Shown here: positions 4,473 through 6,734 of the stretch, piece after piece
Position numbering within the stretch: the stretch's first letter is position 1
How the letters are laid out: each line of letters begins with the position of its first letter
From: Lachnospiraceae bacterium
GTDB lineage: Bacteria > Bacillota > Clostridia > Lachnospirales > Lachnospiraceae
Reading direction: 5' to 3'
DNA: 6,734 nt
Assembly: GCA_900759225.1 (NCBI GenBank)
Contig: CAAEUM010000262.1
Coordinates: 1 to 6,734 of the forward strand
Notes under the pieces: model-generated
What the model saw: the letters and a program-made list of their open reading frames with translations, nothing else
The model's database searches: none
What the model was told of the DNA's origin: nothing
Made by a program: the position numbers and the translations under genes

Positions 4473-6623
4473 ATGAAAAAAACAAAAGCATTTTTGGCGC
4501 TGCTGTGTTCCGGCTGTCTGATCATTGGCGGATGCAGTACAAATACTACTTCCGGAACAGAGGCAGAAACAGCAACAGCCGCAGCAGCTGAAACCACAGC
4601 TGAAACAGTAGCTGAGGGATCTGCAGAAGGCGGATTATTTACCTATGGGGCTTCTGAGAAGGCCTTTGCAGACAAGGTGGAGGAGAACAGGGCTTATGGT
4701 CTTGATATTACGCGCCGTCTGTTGGAAAACCGCTCAAATGAAACAGGTTACCGTACTGCAGGCTCTCAGGCAGAGTTTGAAGCAGGCGAAATGCTGGTTA
4801 AGGAATTTGAGGCGATCGGGCTTCAGAACGTACATAAAGATGCTTTTAAAACAGACGGATGGGAATATAAGGAAGGAAATCTTACCTTTACAACAGCCGA
4901 TGGAGAGGAGCATACAGCAGTTTTAGGCGGACAGGCAGTACAGTTTCAATCCAAGGGAGATACCTATGAGGTTGTCTATGCTGGACGGGGAACGGAGGAT
5001 GAGCTTGCTGGCCTTGATGTAAAGGGAAAGTGGGTTCTGGTCGATATTGACCAGTCATCTGACTGGTGGGTGAATTACCCGGCGTATGAGGCCTATTTAA
5101 ATGGAGCAGCCGGTGTACTGGCTGTGAATGTTTCCGGATATGGGGAAGAAAGTGACGAGACCATTGTGACACAGGATATCTGCGGACCGGAATATGCGCC
5201 GATCTTTTCCATGTCAGTAAAGGACGGCTCTTTGTTAAAGGAAGCCCTGGCTGCTGGAAATACCTCCGTGATCTTAAATATTGATTCTGTCGTTACGCCG
5301 GATACCCAGTCCTATAATATTATTGGGGAGATCCCGGGAAAAAGTGATGAGCAGATCATCCTGGCAGCACATTATGACGCTTACTGGGATGGCTTCCAGG
5401 ATGACGGAACAGCCATTGCCATGATCCTGAGTATTTCCAGAGCGCTGATCGACAGCGGCTATGAGCCTGAAAAGACGATCCGTGTTGTGGCCCATGGGGC
5501 AGAGGAATGGGGGATCATAAACTCCCGATATGACTGGGCTGTAGGCTCCCATCGTCAGATCACAGAAAATACACCGGAGTGGAGCAAAAATACAGCAGTT
5601 ATGATCAACTTTGAGAGTCCTGGTATGAAACAGCGGGGATATGCTCTTGTGAGAACGATCTATGAATATAATTCTGTTCTGAATGAATTATTCCAGTATA
5701 TCCCGGATGTTCCGGAGGATTTTACAAAGGGGCTTCAGACAGAGTATCCGCTGCGGTCATGGTCAGATGATTTCGCATATACAGCTGAGGGCGTGCCCGC
5801 CTTCCGCAACGGTTATACAGATCCAGAGTATGATTCCTCTATCTATCATACACCATTTGATAATGAAAGCACCTATGATGAAGATGATTTTGTATTCCAG
5901 CAAAAACTGTATGGCCTGCTTTTAATGGCATTTGATAAGTTTACAGTTCTGCCGATGGATTTTTCACTGCGTTTTGAACAGATGAATGAGAAGCTGGGAG
6001 AAAAAGACATTTATGTACAGGCAGGTGCGGATTATGAAGCCTTATCTGAAGAGATAAGCAGAGCTGTGGAAAACGGAAAGGCCCTTTATACTAAGATCGG
6101 CCAGCTTCAGCATAAGGATGGGGGAGCGCTTAATGAGCAGCTTCTTTCCATGTTCCGGTTTGCAGAGGAAAACTTTGTAAAGCTGACCTGGGAGGATGGG
6201 GTTATCTTCCCGCAGCAGCATGGCTACAATAATCTGACAAATCTGAATGGAGCTATTTCTGCTTTGAAGGATCAGAATATTCAGGAGGCACTGGACAATT
6301 ATTTATATGCCATTGATAATAACTGGTATGCATATGATTTCAGCAGGGAAACCTATGAATTCTTTACCGATCAGGTATTAAAGCAGGATGAGGACCGTCT
6401 GTCCTGGGGAGCGGGAAAAGTGATCTCCCATTTAGACCTGTATGATGTGATCGATTCTCTGCAGGAAAAGAAAGAGAATGGTGAAACCGATGTGGCAAAG
6501 GAGCTTGCAGCTCTGGAGGAAGCAGTAAAAACGGAGCAGCAGCGTTTTACTTCTGCAGTTTCGCAATTAACAGAGGCCCTGCGGACAATGAATGAAATGA
6601 TGGAGCAGGCAGCCGCTTCTTAA
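4473..6623 (+). CDS. Lipoprotein zinc peptidase, family M28, with PA domain
   Basis: A 716-residue protein. The start has a purine-rich AGAGGAAAGGAAAGG at 4454-4468. A lipoprotein signal with box IGGC puts the lipidated cysteine at residue 21. A low-complexity Thr/Ala/Glu linker (22-55) would hold the enzyme off the membrane. Residues about 160-275 form a protease-associated (PA) insert (GLDVKGKWVLVDID, then NGAAGVLAVN). The M28 catalytic core shows AAHYDAYWD (His300, Asp302), QDDGTA (Asp310 the bridging ligand), HGAEEWG (Glu344 general base, Glu345 ligand), INFESPG (Glu381 where Asp is usual), SDDFAY (431-436) and YHTPFDN (His459). The last ~225 residues are helical, occupying the place of the dimerisation domain in glutamate carboxypeptidase II relatives. 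It probably trims peptides at the outer face of the membrane as an aminopeptidase or carboxypeptidase; the substrate is unknown. It has its own promoter and terminator. The Glu381 change may alter metal binding but need not inactivate it. Confidence 0.93.
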   Translation: MKKTKAFLALLCSGCLIIGGCSTNTTSGTEAETATAAAAETTAETVAEGSAEGGLFTYGASEKAFADKVEENRAYGLDITRRLLENRSNETGYRTAGSQAEFEAGEMLVKEFEAIGLQNVHKDAFKTDGWEYKEGNLTFTTADGEEHTAVLGGQAVQFQSKGDTYEVVYAGRGTEDELAGLDVKGKWVLVDIDQSSDWWVNYPAYEAYLNGAAGVLAVNVSGYGEESDETIVTQDICGPEYAPIFSMSVKDGSLLKEALAAGNTSVILNIDSVVTPDTQSYNIIGEIPGKSDEQIILAAHYDAYWDGFQDDGTAIAMILSISRALIDSGYEPEKTIRVVAHGAEEWGIINSRYDWAVGSHRQITENTPEWSKNTAVMINFESPGMKQRGYALVRTIYEYNSVLNELFQYIPDVPEDFTKGLQTEYPLRSWSDDFAYTAEGVPAFRNGYTDPEYDSSIYHTPFDNESTYDEDDFVFQQKLYGLLLMAFDKFTVLPMDFSLRFEQMNEKLGEKDIYVQAGADYEALSEEISRAVENGKALYTKIGQLQHKDGGALNEQLLSMFRFAEENFVKLTWEDGVIFPQQHGYNNLTNLNGAISALKDQNIQEALDNYLYAIDNNWYAYDFSRETYEFFTDQVLKQDEDRLSWGAGKVISHLDLYDVIDSLQEKKENGETDVAKELAALEEAVKTEQQRFTSAVSQLTEALRTMNEMMEQAAAS

Positions 6624-6640
6624 AATCAAAGATAAATATA

Positions 6641-6698
6641 AAAAGGGGCCGTTGCAAAATAGATGATTAATCGTCTATGGAGCAGCGGCTCCGTTTTT
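6641..6698 (+). terminator. Intrinsic terminator of the M28 peptidase gene
   Basis: GGGGCCGTTGC (6645-6655) pairs with GCAGCGGCTCC (6682-6692), eleven pairs with two G-T. An inner hairpin, AGATGATTAATCGTCT (6661-6676), caps it. G then five Ts follow (6694-6698), with As on the 5' side. It begins about 18 bases after the stop codon. Confidence 0.88.
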
Positions 6699-6705
6699 AT
6701 ACTCT

Positions 6706-6734
6706 AAAAACAGAAAACGGACTCCGAAGAGTCC
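6706..6734 (-). terminator. Probable - strand intrinsic terminator at the window edge
   Basis: Read on the - strand, GGACTC-TTCG-GAGTCC is a six-pair stem with a C(UUCG)G tetraloop, followed by GTTTTCTGTTTTT. This is the form of a terminator for a gene coming from the right and convergent with the peptidase. The stem may extend past the window, and that gene is not visible. Confidence 0.6.

Noticed and set aside
4506..4517. Alternative lipobox ending at Cys15 of the peptidase
   Set aside because: The -3 residue would be Cys12, which is poor. IGGC at Cys21 fits the lipobox and leaves a proper hydrophobic core.

Overview
The window looks like a piece of a low-to-mid GC, monoderm, Clostridia-type genome, most like Lachnospiraceae. 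The signs are strong AGGAGG-type ribosome binding sites, near-consensus sigma-A promoters, intrinsic terminators, a Gram-positive style lipoprotein, and the codon use. This placement is inference; no marker gene proves it. All genes seen lie on the + strand.

Layout. (1) Bases 2-781 are the 3' part of a membrane-anchored family 2 glycosyltransferase of the polyprenyl-phosphate type, cut off by the left edge. (2) Bases 782-1095 hold no convincing gene but are unusually dense in secondary structure. A 153-nt block (785-937) folds on paper into an almost fully paired four-way junction. It is followed by two tandem 25-bp repeats (930-979) and a 65-nt hairpin with a perfect 22-bp stem (972-1036). 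Two of the hairpins share the same apical decamer. (3) A near-consensus promoter (1096-1125) and a 17-nt perfect palindrome (1132-1148) drive a three-gene operon: a TetR-family regulator (1203-1850) and two secreted TolC-like paralogues (1851-3074 and 3098-4339), closed by an intrinsic terminator. (4) A separate promoter (4409-4437) drives a 716-residue lipoprotein zinc peptidase of family M28 with a PA insert (4473-6623) and its own terminator. (5) The right edge carries a hairpin that reads as an intrinsic terminator on the - strand, pointing to a convergent gene just outside the window.

How it may work together: the palindrome overlaps the expected transcription start, so the TetR protein probably represses its own operon and thereby the two TolC-like proteins. 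Those proteins have export signals and the long-helix repeat pattern of TolC, but no obvious outer-membrane barrel segments. No adaptor or pump gene is encoded beside them. What a pair of barrel-less TolC-like proteins does in a probably monoderm cell, without a linked pump, is the main protein-level question here. The structured intergenic element is the main nucleic-acid-level question.
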